Assembly: GCA_027445725.1 (NCBI GenBank)
Contig: DAIAVG010000027.1
Coordinates: 1 to 11,466 of the forward strand
Length of the DNA stretch: 11,466 nucleotides
DNA from: Acidithiobacillus sp.
GTDB taxonomy: Bacteria > Pseudomonadota > Gammaproteobacteria > Acidithiobacillales > Acidithiobacillaceae
Reading direction: 5' to 3'
Both the position numbers and the translations under genes were made by a program. Below, piece after piece: positions 1-7,472 of the stretch. The notes beneath the pieces were generated by a model, which saw only the letters and a list, made by a program, of their open reading frames with translations, did not search any database and was not told the origin of the DNA. The first letter of the stretch is position 1; each line of letters opens with the position of its first letter.

Positions 1-1118
1 CGCAGATTTTCCGCACCATGACCGCCGGGTTTCCAGTCGTAATATTTGTGCTTAGTGCCGGGGATCTGGTAGTAAGTGCCGCCAGCGAGCCGCTGATCAG
101 CGGTGATGGCCTTGTCATGCAGGGCGCTGAGTGCCACAAAAGGCTTGATGGTGGAGCCCGGAGGATAGCTGCCCCGCAGGAACCGGTTGGTCATGGGTGT
201 GCCCGGATCGTCCCGAAGTCTGGTCCATAGGGCGATGCTCAGGCCATCGACGAAAGCATTCGGATCAAACGCGGGTGCCGAATAAGCAGCGAGCACATCA
301 CCATTCTGCGGATCCAGTGCTACCACGGCGCCCTGCTGCCCGGCCATAGCTTGGGCGGCAGCCTGCTGTACGGCGAGATCCAGAGTCGTATGGAGCGTCG
401 TTCCCTGCCGGGCCGAGTTACGCAACCGGGTGTGTAACGTGCGTCCGCGTGCGTCGATTTCTACCTCCTGATTGCCGGGCTGGCCTTTCAGCAGAGCTTC
501 ATACTGCGCTTCCAGACCGCTTTTGCCGATGCTATCCAGCCCGGCGTAGTCCGCCATCTGGCCCTCACGGATTTCCGCAGGTGCCAGGCGGCCCACATAG
601 CCCAATACATGGGCGAAGAGCGAACCATAGGGATAGTGGCGTTTAATCTGGGTCCGTATTTCCACACCCGGAAATTGATGGCGCTGTACGGCAAATGCTG
701 CCAGCTCATCAGGACGGAGATCGCGACGAAGGAGGACAGGCTGATAGGGGTGTGCATGTGACAGATCACTGTTGAAACGTTTCTGATCCTCCGCATTGAT
801 GGGTAATATCTTCTGCAGGCGGTGGATGGTTTCGCTCAAATGAATGGCCTTGTTTGGCGTGATCGCAAGTACGAAGCCGGTCCGGTCATCCGCGAGTATC
901 TGCCCATGTCGATCGAGAATACGGCCGCGCAGGGGGGCGATCGGCAGCAATGCAATAGTGTTATGGGTGGATTGGGTGGCGTAGTGGTCGTGATCCAGGA
1001 CCTGCAGCCTGAATACCTGTATAGCCAGTATGGCCGTAAGCAGGGTGATCAGTCCCGACACGACGAGCAGCCGAAGGGTGAACTGCCGATGTTCCTGGGC
1101 GAGCTGTAATGCGTTCAT
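1..1118 (-). CDS. mrdA: Penicillin-binding protein 2 (peptidoglycan transpeptidase), N-terminal part, cut by the window edge
   Basis: Translating the minus strand from the ATG at 1118 gives an open frame of 372 codons running off the left edge. It starts with a short cytoplasmic stretch and one membrane segment (about residues 15-37), followed by the class B PBP pedestal motif PLRGRILDRHGQILA (about 62-76) and IGKSGLEAQYE (about 197-207), typical of PBP2. The transpeptidase begins near residue 260 and has the SxxK active site in GSYPPGSTIKPF, putting the nucleophile at Ser322 and the lysine at Lys325 (Ser330 in E. coli PBP2). The SxN and KTG motifs lie outside the window. PBP2 cross-links lateral-wall peptidoglycan in the periplasm together with RodA and MreBCD. 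The start overlaps the mreD stop as ATGA (1118-1115), the usual order in mre-mrd operons; rodA is expected beyond the left edge. The identification is firm. Confidence 0.96.
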   Translation of the reverse strand, partial: MNALQLAQEHRQFTLRLLVVSGLITLLTAILAIQVFRLQVLDHDHYATQSTHNTIALLPIAPLRGRILDRHGQILADDRTGFVLAITPNKAIHLSETIHRLQKILPINAEDQKRFNSDLSHAHPYQPVLLRRDLRPDELAAFAVQRHQFPGVEIRTQIKRHYPYGSLFAHVLGYVGRLAPAEIREGQMADYAGLDSIGKSGLEAQYEALLKGQPGNQEVEIDARGRTLHTRLRNSARQGTTLHTTLDLAVQQAAAQAMAGQQGAVVALDPQNGDVLAAYSAPAFDPNAFVDGLSIALWTRLRDDPGTPMTNRFLRGSYPPGSTIKPFVALSALHDKAITADQRLAGGTYYQIPGTKHKYYDWKPGGHGAENL

Positions 1119-1591
1119 ATATGTTTCAGGCGCAACGCGTGACGCAGATAATCAAGCGTCAGCGTGAAAAGCGGCCACAGCAGGGCGCCGATTACAGGTC
1201 CTAAAAGCAGCGAAAAATGCCAGGTGACGGTGCCTGCCCAGGCTTGCCACAACCAGACCAGCAAACGGTGGGTCAGCAGTAACAGGAATATGAAGAAGAG
1301 TTGTTCCCAGGACGCCAGGCTGCGGACCCTGGCAATGCCGGTATAGAGCAGATAAATCATCACAACCCCGGCGATGGCCTGAGTTCCCAGCACACCCCCG
1401 AGTACCATATCCTGAAGCAGACCGATCAGCCAGACGATGGTGAAGCTTAGTTCAGAGCTGCTGCTGATCGCCCAATAGAGCAGCAGCAGAGCGACAAAAT
1501 CAGGATGGAGTAAGGCATAAAGCGGGCCGCAGGGAATGATTTCTGCTGTAAGTGCGAAAAAAAAGCCGAGAATGAGCGCGATGGCGATCAT
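1115..1591 (-). CDS. mreD: Rod shape-determining protein MreD
   Basis: This encodes a 158-residue, very hydrophobic protein with about five to six predicted membrane segments (roughly residues 2-20, 31-48, 49-70, 72-88, 95-115 and 123-147) and a basic C-terminus, as in the MreD family (about 160 residues). MreD is an inner-membrane part of the elongasome and works with MreC and MreB. The sequence itself diverges quickly in this family, so the call rests on topology, length and position between mreC and mrdA. The start overlaps the mreC stop (ATGA, 1591-1588) and the stop overlaps the mrdA start, so the three genes are almost certainly co-transcribed and translationally coupled. Confidence 0.93.
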   Translation of the reverse strand: MIAIALILGFFFALTAEIIPCGPLYALLHPDFVALLLLYWAISSSSELSFTIVWLIGLLQDMVLGGVLGTQAIAGVVMIYLLYTGIARVRSLASWEQLFFIFLLLLTHRLLVWLWQAWAGTVTWHFSLLLGPVIGALLWPLFTLTLDYLRHALRLKHI

Positions 1592-2427
1592 GGCGTTGCC
1601 GCTGGCCGCGGGGATGGGCTATCCCAGAGCATAAGCACCGTGCTCAGTTGTCCCAAACGAACAGCCGGTCGTACCACAATCTGTGCAAAGGATTGGTCAC
1701 CATTACGGATGATGGCAGAAATCGCGCCGACATTCAGTCCCGGCGGGTAGCGCCCACCTAAGCCAGAGGTGACAAGTCTATCGCCGACCTTCAGGGAGGT
1801 GTTGCGCGGTTGAAAGGGTACTGCAAGGTTATTAATATCCCCCTTGCCGTCTACCAGCAAGGGCGTGTCAGAATCTGCGGGCTGTACGGGAATGCTGCTG
1901 TCCAGGTCAGAAAGCAGAGCCACCTGACTGCTCATAGGCGAAACACTGACTACCTGACCAGCCACTCCCCCTGCGGCAAGAACCGGCTGTCCGACAAATA
2001 TTCCCGCGCGCGCGCCCATGTTGACGATTAACAACTGGCTCCCGGGTGAAAAGTTCTGCGCGATAACCTGCGCGACGGCCACTTTCCCGGGCGGCTGGGG
2101 GATGCTGTCGAGTAACGCAAGAAGCTGACGGTTTTCGTTACGCAGGATATCTGCTTCTAATAGTTCAGGTCGGGCACGGACGAGTTCAGCGCGTAGTCGG
2201 GCATTTTCAGACTCTAGCGCGGCACGGCTTTGCAGGTAGTTGTCAGCCTGCTGCCAGAAGCTGGTTCCCTGCATGCTGATCCACTGCACCGGATAGGCCA
2301 CGGTCAAAGAAGCGCTTTTTATACGGGGATGTTTTTCGCTGAACACCGAAACAAATACGGTCAATAAAACCAGTACCGCTACGCGAAGGAGCGGCGGGTA
2401 GCGGCGGGGGAAAAACAATGCAGGCAT
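1588..2427 (-). CDS. mreC: Rod shape-determining protein MreC
   Basis: This encodes a 279-residue protein with a short basic N-terminus (PRRYPP), one membrane anchor (about residues 12-30), a likely coiled coil (about 63-107, rich in Leu, Glu and Arg: SENARLRAEL, ILRNENRQLLALL) and a beta-rich periplasmic domain containing VIAQNFSPGSQLLIVNMGARAGIFVGQPV and VTSGLGGRYPPGLNVGAI, which are MreC family hallmarks. MreC bridges MreB filaments to the periplasmic synthases such as PBP2. Length is normal for the family. It lies 25 bases after mreB and overlaps mreD by four bases. No strong ribosome-binding site is visible before its ATG, so translation probably depends on ribosomes arriving from mreB. 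The C-terminal tail is proline-rich (PSPRPAATP) and probably disordered. Confidence 0.95.
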   Translation of the reverse strand: MPALFFPRRYPPLLRVAVLVLLTVFVSVFSEKHPRIKSASLTVAYPVQWISMQGTSFWQQADNYLQSRAALESENARLRAELVRARPELLEADILRNENRQLLALLDSIPQPPGKVAVAQVIAQNFSPGSQLLIVNMGARAGIFVGQPVLAAGGVAGQVVSVSPMSSQVALLSDLDSSIPVQPADSDTPLLVDGKGDINNLAVPFQPRNTSLKVGDRLVTSGLGGRYPPGLNVGAISAIIRNGDQSFAQIVVRPAVRLGQLSTVLMLWDSPSPRPAATP

Positions 2428-2452
2428 GGTAGCTCAGGAGAAGCTGTTAAGC

Positions 2453-3612
<1,160 letters not shown>

Positions 3613-3790
3613 AGCCATGAAACCTGTGGATGAATGGCTACAACATCCCTTTTGAAGATGCAGCGATTGGTGCGTGCGCTGGGTTTGGCGGGTATGGCGC
3701 CAGGGCCGAATACCAGCCGCCCCCATCCGCAGCGCAAGATCTATCCCTAAATTCCATGACGGTAGCCATCTTGTACCTCGCGTCTGCATG

Positions 3791-3819
3791 CCCCAAATTG
3801 GGGACGTTCCGTTGTCCCC
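3791..3819. repeat. Two overlapping, mutually exclusive inverted repeats
   Basis: CCCCAA-A-TTGGGG (3791-3803) is a perfect 6+1+6 palindrome. Its right-hand GGGG (3800-3803) is also the start of GGGGAC (3800-3805), which is perfectly complementary to GTCCCC (3814-3819) across an eight-base loop. The two pairings share one arm and cannot form together in a single strand. It lies about 130-155 bases before the gene at 3947 and about 300 bases before mreB. It could be a protein-binding site or an RNA switch if transcribed; no run of T follows, so it is not a simple terminator. Confidence 0.5.
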
Positions 3820-3892
3820 GAGGTGTTGGCGGAATAGGCCTGATAAGGCGAGTCAGCGTTTTTTGTTTTGTGATAAGTAGCCCTTATTTGCT

Positions 3893-3920
3893 TTGTGCCC
3901 GGCACGGTGATTAGTTTAAT
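3893..3920 (+). promoter_or_regulatory. Candidate promoter of the 101-residue unknown gene
   Basis: TTGTGC (3893-3898), a 16-base spacer and TTTAAT (3915-3920, five of six matches to TATAAT) lie 26 bases before the ATG at 3947. The -35 match is poor (three of six). The position fits, but the transcript leader would be only about 20 bases, just enough for the ribosome-binding site at 3933-3939. Confidence 0.3.
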
Positions 3921-3946
3921 GGTGCTTAATCCAAGGAGATTCACTT

Positions 3947-4252
3947 ATGATTCGCAATGATTTCAAAGAACATTCGCGCATTACCGTTACCTGGAAGGAT
4001 AAGGAAGGTAAGCTGCGACCCGGCAATTTCTACGTCTATGCCCTCCTCAAGGACGCCATGATCGTCCGTGCTACGGACAAAGACGGCCTGCTGCGCAAAC
4101 TTGCCTTCAGCGACGTGCTGCGCGTGGTGAAGTTTCAGGACGTGGCACCGCAGGATCGTTACATGATCCCCGATGAGATTCTGAAAGAGGTGAACTGGAA
4201 GGATCGGGATGTGATGGTGCGTTACAGTTCTTCACCACATCGCGGTAAGTAG
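3947..4252 (+). CDS. Small protein of unknown function (101 residues)
   Basis: A strong ribosome-binding site, AAGGAGA (3933-3939), sits seven bases before the ATG, which supports real translation. I do not recognise the family. The product is soluble, has no signal peptide, membrane segment or cysteine, and is rich in both Lys/Arg and Asp/Glu. The pattern of short alternating hydrophobic stretches (RITVTWKD, NFYVYALL, AMIVRATD, VLRVVKF, DVMVRYS) suggests a small beta-rich fold; a barrel of the Sm/SH3 kind is possible but that is a guess from hydrophobicity alone. The C-terminal SSSPHRGK tail looks disordered. It stands alone, divergent from mreB and converging on moaC with only 27 bases between the two stop codons, and no obvious terminator between them. 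No functional link to its neighbours can be claimed. Confidence 0.8.
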   Translation: MIRNDFKEHSRITVTWKDKEGKLRPGNFYVYALLKDAMIVRATDKDGLLRKLAFSDVLRVVKFQDVAPQDRYMIPDEILKEVNWKDRDVMVRYSSSPHRGK

Positions 4253-4279
4253 GTATCAGGCGGAAGGCGGACAGGATGC

Positions 4280-4765
4280 CTAGTCTCTCTCCCAGAGGCC
4301 CGTCTTGCCGCCGTCTTTCCGCAAGAGACGGGTATTTTGTAGCAGCATCCCGCGATCTATGGCTTTGCACATGTCGTAAATAGTGAGCAAACCCACGGAA
4401 ACCGCCGTGAGCGCTTCCATCTCGACACCCGTCTGGCCGACGCAGTGCACCTCGGCACGACAAACAATCCGCGCAGGATCATGAGCAGGAGTCAATTCGA
4501 CCTCGACGCCCGTGAGGAGCAAGGGATGTGCCAAAGGGATCAGCTCCCATGTTCTTTTGGTGGCCTGAATGGCTGCGATACGTGCCACACCCAGAACATC
4601 ACCTTTCCCCATTCGTCCAGACTCAATGCGTTCCAGTGTAGAATCCGCCATAATGATTTCACCTGCCGCCAGCGCAACGCGAGTCGTCACTACCTTCTCA
4701 CCGACATCGACCATGTGGGCTTCACCTAGCATATTAAAATGATTGAGGGTATTGGGACCTGACAT
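4280..4765 (-). CDS. moaC: Cyclic pyranopterin monophosphate synthase MoaC
   Basis: This enzyme acts with MoaA in the first stage of molybdenum-cofactor biosynthesis, turning the 3',8-cyclo-GTP made by MoaA into cyclic pyranopterin monophosphate. The 161-residue product matches the family over its full length: GEAHMVDV (14-21), [32 protein letters not shown] (50-81), GVEMEALTA (113-121) and YDMCKA (130-135). Residues expected in the active site are present: Lys54, Lys70, His80, Glu115, Asp131 and Lys134. The ATG at 4765 has AGGAGT (complement of 4775-4780) nine bases upstream, so the start is secure. It is transcribed away from moaA, so the two partners are not in one operon but share a 320-base intergenic region. 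Confidence 0.97.
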   Translation of the reverse strand: MSGPNTLNHFNMLGEAHMVDVGEKVVTTRVALAAGEIIMADSTLERIESGRMGKGDVLGVARIAAIQATKRTWELIPLAHPLLLTGVEVELTPAHDPARIVCRAEVHCVGQTGVEMEALTAVSVGLLTIYDMCKAIDRGMLLQNTRLLRKDGGKTGLWERD

Positions 4766-4823
4766 GAATCTGGCACTCCTTTTGCGTAAGACTATTAAAG
4801 CACGCGCGACTCAGGAAGTGGAT

Positions 4824-5058
4824 ATGACCTTTCCCAAACGCCTCTGGCTATGGATGATTCTCTGGTTGGGGTAATACCACCCCTGGCGGGAATCATAGTG
4901 TGATTGTCGTGCGCAACGATAGCGACTTTCACACTAATGCTTCCAGTTCCGCCTGGATCGGTTATCTTCGGGATCGGTACAGCATGTGGTTAATCTCTAT
5001 CATGGCCGTCAGCAGTGTTGAACGCGGTTTCAAAAGGGGTCTAGTATGGGTCTTTTAA
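4824..5058 (+). pseudogene. Possible frameshifted remnant of a membrane-protein gene (MMPL/RND exporter N-terminus?)
   Basis: In the gap between moaC and moaA, an ATG at 4824 with AGGAAG (4813-4818) before it begins MTFPKRLWLWMILWLG and stops at 4872-4874. The next frame over continues the hydrophobic segment as VIPPLAGIIV (4871-4900, then TGA), and the third frame then gives VIVVRNDSDFHTNASSSAWIGYLRDRYSMWLISIMAV and onward to a TAA at 5056. Joined, these three pieces resemble the start of an MMPL-family exporter: a basic, tryptophan-rich N-terminus, one membrane helix, a beta strand and an F(H/R)TN/DxS segment, then an LRDxxSxxLI segment. Only this N-terminal piece remains, the rest would have been deleted before moaA. 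The resemblance is from memory and weak; a chance series of open frames is a real alternative. Confidence 0.33.
5018..5047 (+). promoter_or_regulatory. Candidate moaA promoter
   Basis: TTGAAC (5018-5023, four of six matches) and TAGTAT (5042-5047, four of six) are spaced by 18 bases, 38 bases before the moaA ATG. The short leader has no room for a molybdenum-cofactor riboswitch, and I see no such structure upstream. It overlaps the end of the possible gene remnant. Confidence 0.35.
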
Positions 5059-5085
5059 GGTAAAGTTCCCAAGGGAGTAGCAGGC

Positions 5086-6114
5086 ATGTCGCAGGGGCTA
5101 TTTGCAGAACCGATACGAGAAACCGCATTGGCGGATCAGTTTGGTCGGCATGTCACCTATCTGCGTATTTCGGTGACTGAGCACTGCAACTTTCGTTGTA
5201 GCTACTGCTCTCCAGAGGAAGGGACCCCCTTCTACGCGCGGGAAGACCATCTTCAGGCAGAAGAATATGATCGCCTGATTCGCATTTTCAGTGGGCTCGG
5301 CGTTCGCCATATACGTTTTACGGGCGGCGAACCACTCATTCATCCGAAGATCCTTTCCCTCGTCGGTTCCGCACGTCGTCATGGTGTGGGTAAGATCAGT
5401 ATCAGCACCAACGGATTACTGCTAGGACGCCGCGCCGCGGCCCTGCGGCAGATGGGTGTCAATAACCTGAATATTAGCCTCGACAGTCTTGATCCCGAGG
5501 TTTTCGCACGGGTGACCAGAGGTGGTGATCTGCGTCGTGTGCTGGAAGGTATCGAAGCAGCTATTCTCGCGGAAATTCCACGGATTAAGCTCAACGTCGT
5601 GCTGCTTCGCCAGAACAACGGAAATGGTCTGCCTGCGCTGGTGGAGTATGCGATGCAGCGCGGCATCGACATACGCTTTATTGAGACCATGCCCCTGGGC
5701 GAGGCCGGGGCGGCCGCCCAAGAGGTGCAATTTTTGAGCGCCGCGGAAGCACAGCAAGTCATAGAGCGGCAATTTGGTCCGCTGCAACCCGTGACGAGGC
5801 CCGTAGATAATGGCCCGGCACACCTCTATCAGCTTCCGGCAGTGCGCTCCCAAGTGGGCTTTATTACCCCCATCAGCAATGATTTTTGTGCAACCTGTAA
5901 TCGGGTACGCCTCACGGCGACGGGGCGTCTGGTGTATTGTCTGGGTCAGGATAGCGGATTGGCGCTTTTACCCCTCATACGGGGGTCGAATAGTGACGGG
6001 CAGATCGCTGAGGCCATTACCCAGGGCATCTGGCGCGATAAACCGGAGCGGCACCAGTTTGTAAATGACCCAAGCCGTTCTGCGACAGTGTTCATGATGC
6101 AACTCGGGGGTTAG
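5086..6114 (+). CDS. moaA: GTP 3',8-cyclase MoaA (radical SAM)
   Basis: This radical-SAM enzyme rearranges GTP to 3',8-cyclo-7,8-dihydro-GTP, the first committed step of molybdenum-cofactor synthesis in the cytoplasm. The 342-residue product has the N-terminal SAM cluster motif CNFRCSYC (Cys34, Cys38, Cys41), FTGGEPL (78-84) for SAM binding, STNG (107-110), NISLDSL (129-135) and FIETMPLG (198-205). The second, substrate-binding cluster is given by Cys268, Cys271 and Cys285 in CATCNRVRLTATGRLVYC, with Arg273 and Arg275 as the likely GTP-contacting arginines. It ends in Gly-Gly, the conserved MoaA tail needed for activity in the family. GGGAG (5073-5077) eight bases before the ATG supports the start. 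Gene length is normal. MoaC is encoded divergently next door; the downstream rhodanese gene is on the same strand after a 96-base gap. Confidence 0.97.
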   Translation: MSQGLFAEPIRETALADQFGRHVTYLRISVTEHCNFRCSYCSPEEGTPFYAREDHLQAEEYDRLIRIFSGLGVRHIRFTGGEPLIHPKILSLVGSARRHGVGKISISTNGLLLGRRAAALRQMGVNNLNISLDSLDPEVFARVTRGGDLRRVLEGIEAAILAEIPRIKLNVVLLRQNNGNGLPALVEYAMQRGIDIRFIETMPLGEAGAAAQEVQFLSAAEAQQVIERQFGPLQPVTRPVDNGPAHLYQLPAVRSQVGFITPISNDFCATCNRVRLTATGRLVYCLGQDSGLALLPLIRGSNSDGQIAEAITQGIWRDKPERHQFVNDPSRSATVFMMQLGG

Positions 6115-6210
6115 CCTTTGGGGTGTTTGATGTTTCCGGTATCTGGTGCTACGTGCGGAGCATCGTGTAGACTGCTCAATTAACTTTTCTTTCATGTAAA
6201 CGAGTGACGC

Positions 6211-6540
6211 ATGTACGGTTTTCAAGAAATCACCGCAGATCAGCTCAAAGCCTTAACGGAACAAGGGGATGCGTTCACCTTGATTGATGTGCGCTCGCCC
6301 GGCGAAGTCGCACGGGGCGTCATTGATGGGGCCAAGCACCTGCCCTTGCACTTGCTGCCTATGTCACTACAGCAGATGGATAAATCGCAACCGATCGTTT
6401 TTTACTGCCTGAGCGGTGGGCGTTCGGCACAGGCAGCGGCTTTCGCGGCGGCACAGGGTTTCGGCCAAGTGCTTAATTTACGTGGAGGAATATCTGCCTG
6501 GGCCAATCGGGGCTTTCCCATTGCGCAGTTGCCAGGTTAA
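6211..6540 (+). CDS. rhd: Rhodanese-domain sulfurtransferase, first gene of the sHdr sulfur-oxidation locus
   Basis: This is a 109-residue single-domain rhodanese. LIDVRSPGEVARGVIDGAKHLPL (24-46) is the conserved N-terminal block, and the active-site loop is CLSGGRS with the persulfide-carrying Cys66 and Arg71 closing the loop (CxxxxR). RGGISAWANRGFPI (91-104) is the C-terminal rhodanese block. There is no signal peptide, so it acts in the cytoplasm. In sulfur oxidisers the rhd-tusA-dsrE trio forms a relay that takes sulfane sulfur (for example from glutathione persulfide or thiosulfate) and passes it as a persulfide; that donor is inferred here, not shown. The ribosome-binding site is weak (GAG at 6201-6203). 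A 123-base gap before tusA holds a second candidate promoter, so rhd may be expressed partly separately from the genes that follow. Confidence 0.94.
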   Translation: MYGFQEITADQLKALTEQGDAFTLIDVRSPGEVARGVIDGAKHLPLHLLPMSLQQMDKSQPIVFYCLSGGRSAQAAAFAAAQGFGQVLNLRGGISAWANRGFPIAQLPG

Positions 6541-6542
6541 TA

Positions 6543-6552
6543 AGGATATCCT
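6543..6552. repeat. Ten-base perfect palindrome after the rhd stop
   Basis: AGGATATCCT starts two bases after the rhd stop codon. It is a perfect palindrome, but ten bases are common by chance and there is no T-run to make it a terminator. Listed because it lies in a short intergenic region with other symmetry. Confidence 0.3.
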
Positions 6553-6590
6553 AAAATAGGGGGGCTTAATCATCAAATCAAAATATTTGC

Positions 6591-6627
6591 CTTGCTGTTC
6601 ATGCTTTTCCTGATAGAGTCCAGCAAG
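6591..6627. repeat. Seven-base inverted repeat bracketing the candidate tusA promoter
   Basis: CTTGCTG (6591-6597) and its exact reverse complement CAGCAAG (6621-6627) are separated by 23 bases, with centres 30 bases apart, close to three helical turns. The left arm contains the candidate -35 hexamer and the right arm falls at the expected transcription start. This layout would suit a dimeric or looping regulator; sHdr loci in some bacteria are controlled by an ArsR-type repressor, but no regulator gene is present in this window. Confidence 0.4.
6592..6619 (+). promoter_or_regulatory. Candidate promoter in front of tusA
   Basis: TTGCTG (6592-6597), a 16-base spacer and TAGAGT (6614-6619, four of six matches) with an extended -10 TG at 6611-6612. 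The AT-rich run just upstream (6569-6588) could act as an UP element. Transcription would start near 6626, giving a leader of about 38 bases before the tusA ATG at 6664. Confidence 0.35.
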
Positions 6628-6663
6628 TAGTTTTTCAGACATCATAACCGAGGAGGTTAACCC

Positions 6664-6894
6664 ATGGTACAAGAAGACAAGGTACTCGACGCCCGCGGAC
6701 TGAATTGTCCGTTGCCGATTCTCCGCACCAAGAAGATGCTTGGTGAACTGACCTCTGGGCAGGTCTTGAAGATCGTTGCTACCGATCCGGGCGCCGTAAA
6801 GGACTTCGAAGCGTTTTCCAAGCAGACCAAGAATCCCCTGCTGGAGCATGCGGAAGCCGCTGGCGAGTTCATCTTCTTCATCCAGAAGGCCTAA
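6664..6894 (+). CDS. tusA: Sulfur-carrier protein TusA
   Basis: This encodes a 76-residue TusA-family protein. LDARGLNCPLPILRTKKML (8-26) contains the CPxP motif with the persulfide-bearing Cys15, and the second half (LKIVATDPGAVKDFEAFSKQT) is the typical beta-alpha segment. In this gene neighbourhood TusA receives sulfane sulfur from the rhodanese or DsrE and passes it towards the sHdr complex. This role is known for the sHdr and Dsr pathways and inferred here. It has the best ribosome-binding site in the window, AGGAGG (6651-6656) seven bases before the ATG, which suggests high expression. It is followed after 44 bases, including a hairpin, by dsrE. Confidence 0.97.
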   Translation: MVQEDKVLDARGLNCPLPILRTKKMLGELTSGQVLKIVATDPGAVKDFEAFSKQTKNPLLEHAEAAGEFIFFIQKA

Positions 6895-6902
6895 TTTAAT
6901 AA

Positions 6903-6924
6903 GGTTGGGAAAAGAAGCCCGACC
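6903..6924 (+). repeat. Hairpin between tusA and dsrE
   Basis: GGTTGGG (6903-6909) pairs with CCCGACC (6918-6924), seven pairs including one G-T (G-U in RNA), around an eight-base purine loop (AAAAGAAG). The stem ends right where the dsrE ribosome-binding site GGGAG (6925-6929) begins. There is no T-run after it, so it is not a standard intrinsic terminator; RNA processing, protection of the tusA end or tuning of dsrE translation are possible roles. Confidence 0.5.
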
Positions 6925-6938
6925 GGGAGCACAAAACA

Positions 6939-7409
6939 ATGGACGAGAAAAAATTAGCAATTATTGCCACGAAGGGCACTCTGGACTGGGGTTATCCGCC
7001 TTTCATTCTGGCATCTACCGCAGCGGCGCTCGGCTATGGGGTTGAGATATTTTTTACCTTCTACGGCCTGCAGTTGTTGAAGAAGGATTTGAGCCATCTG
7101 CGCGTGAGCCCGCTCGGGAATCCCGCGATGCCGATGCCGATACCGATGCCGACGCTGATGATGGTGCTTCCGGGTATGGAAGGAATGGCCACTTCCATGA
7201 TGAAAAGCAAAATGAAGGCAAAAGGTGTGGCCAGTCTGGAAGAACTGCGTGAACTTTGTGTTGAAGCAGAAGTACGGATGATTGCCTGTCAGATGACCGT
7301 TGATCTTTTCGAGTTTGATACGGCTGATTTCATTGACGGCATCGAACTTGGTGGCGCCGCCTCGTTCTTTGAGTTTGCCGGAGAGTCCGATATTACGCTC
7401 TTTATGTGA
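6939..7409 (+). CDS. dsrE: DsrE-family sulfurtransferase (DsrE2/DsrE3-like) of the sHdr locus
   Basis: This encodes a 156-residue protein with the DsrE/DsrF-like fold pattern: KLAIIATKGTLDW (5-17) as first strand and loop, a helix ASTAAALGYGVEIFFTFYGLQLL (25-47), and the late segment EAEVRMIACQMTVDLF (109-124), whose Cys117 sits where the family has its persulfide-carrying cysteine; Cys107 is ten residues before it. GNPAMPMPIPMP (60-71) is a Met/Pro loop followed by a Met-rich stretch, as in the membrane-lacking DsrE2/DsrE3 group found beside tusA. It is expected to exchange persulfide sulfur with TusA; which subgroup it belongs to needs an alignment. The start is supported by GGGAG (6925-6929), nine bases upstream. 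Soluble, cytoplasmic. Confidence 0.92.
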   Translation: MDEKKLAIIATKGTLDWGYPPFILASTAAALGYGVEIFFTFYGLQLLKKDLSHLRVSPLGNPAMPMPIPMPTLMMVLPGMEGMATSMMKSKMKAKGVASLEELRELCVEAEVRMIACQMTVDLFEFDTADFIDGIELGGAASFFEFAGESDITLFM

Positions 7410-7472
7410 ACTACCGATCTGCACTGCGGGTCAACAAGTGCGACGTGTTAATTGCTAGCGAGGAGCGAGTAA

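Noticed and set aside
488..796. A 102-codon minus-strand open frame inside mrdA
   Set aside because: It lies in a different frame of the same strand as PBP2, whose 372-codon frame has all expected motifs; the short frame has no recognisable protein and no ribosome-binding site.
4253..4279. Bidirectional terminator between the convergent genes
   Set aside because: The 27-base gap has no inverted repeat followed by T on either strand.
4766..5085. Molybdenum-cofactor riboswitch in front of moaA
   Set aside because: I could not find the long paired leader expected of that riboswitch, and the best promoter candidate leaves a leader of only about 30 bases.
6140..6166. Stem GGTGCT/AGCATC between moaA and rhd as a terminator
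   Set aside because: Six pairs with one G-T and no T-run after it; too weak for an intrinsic terminator.
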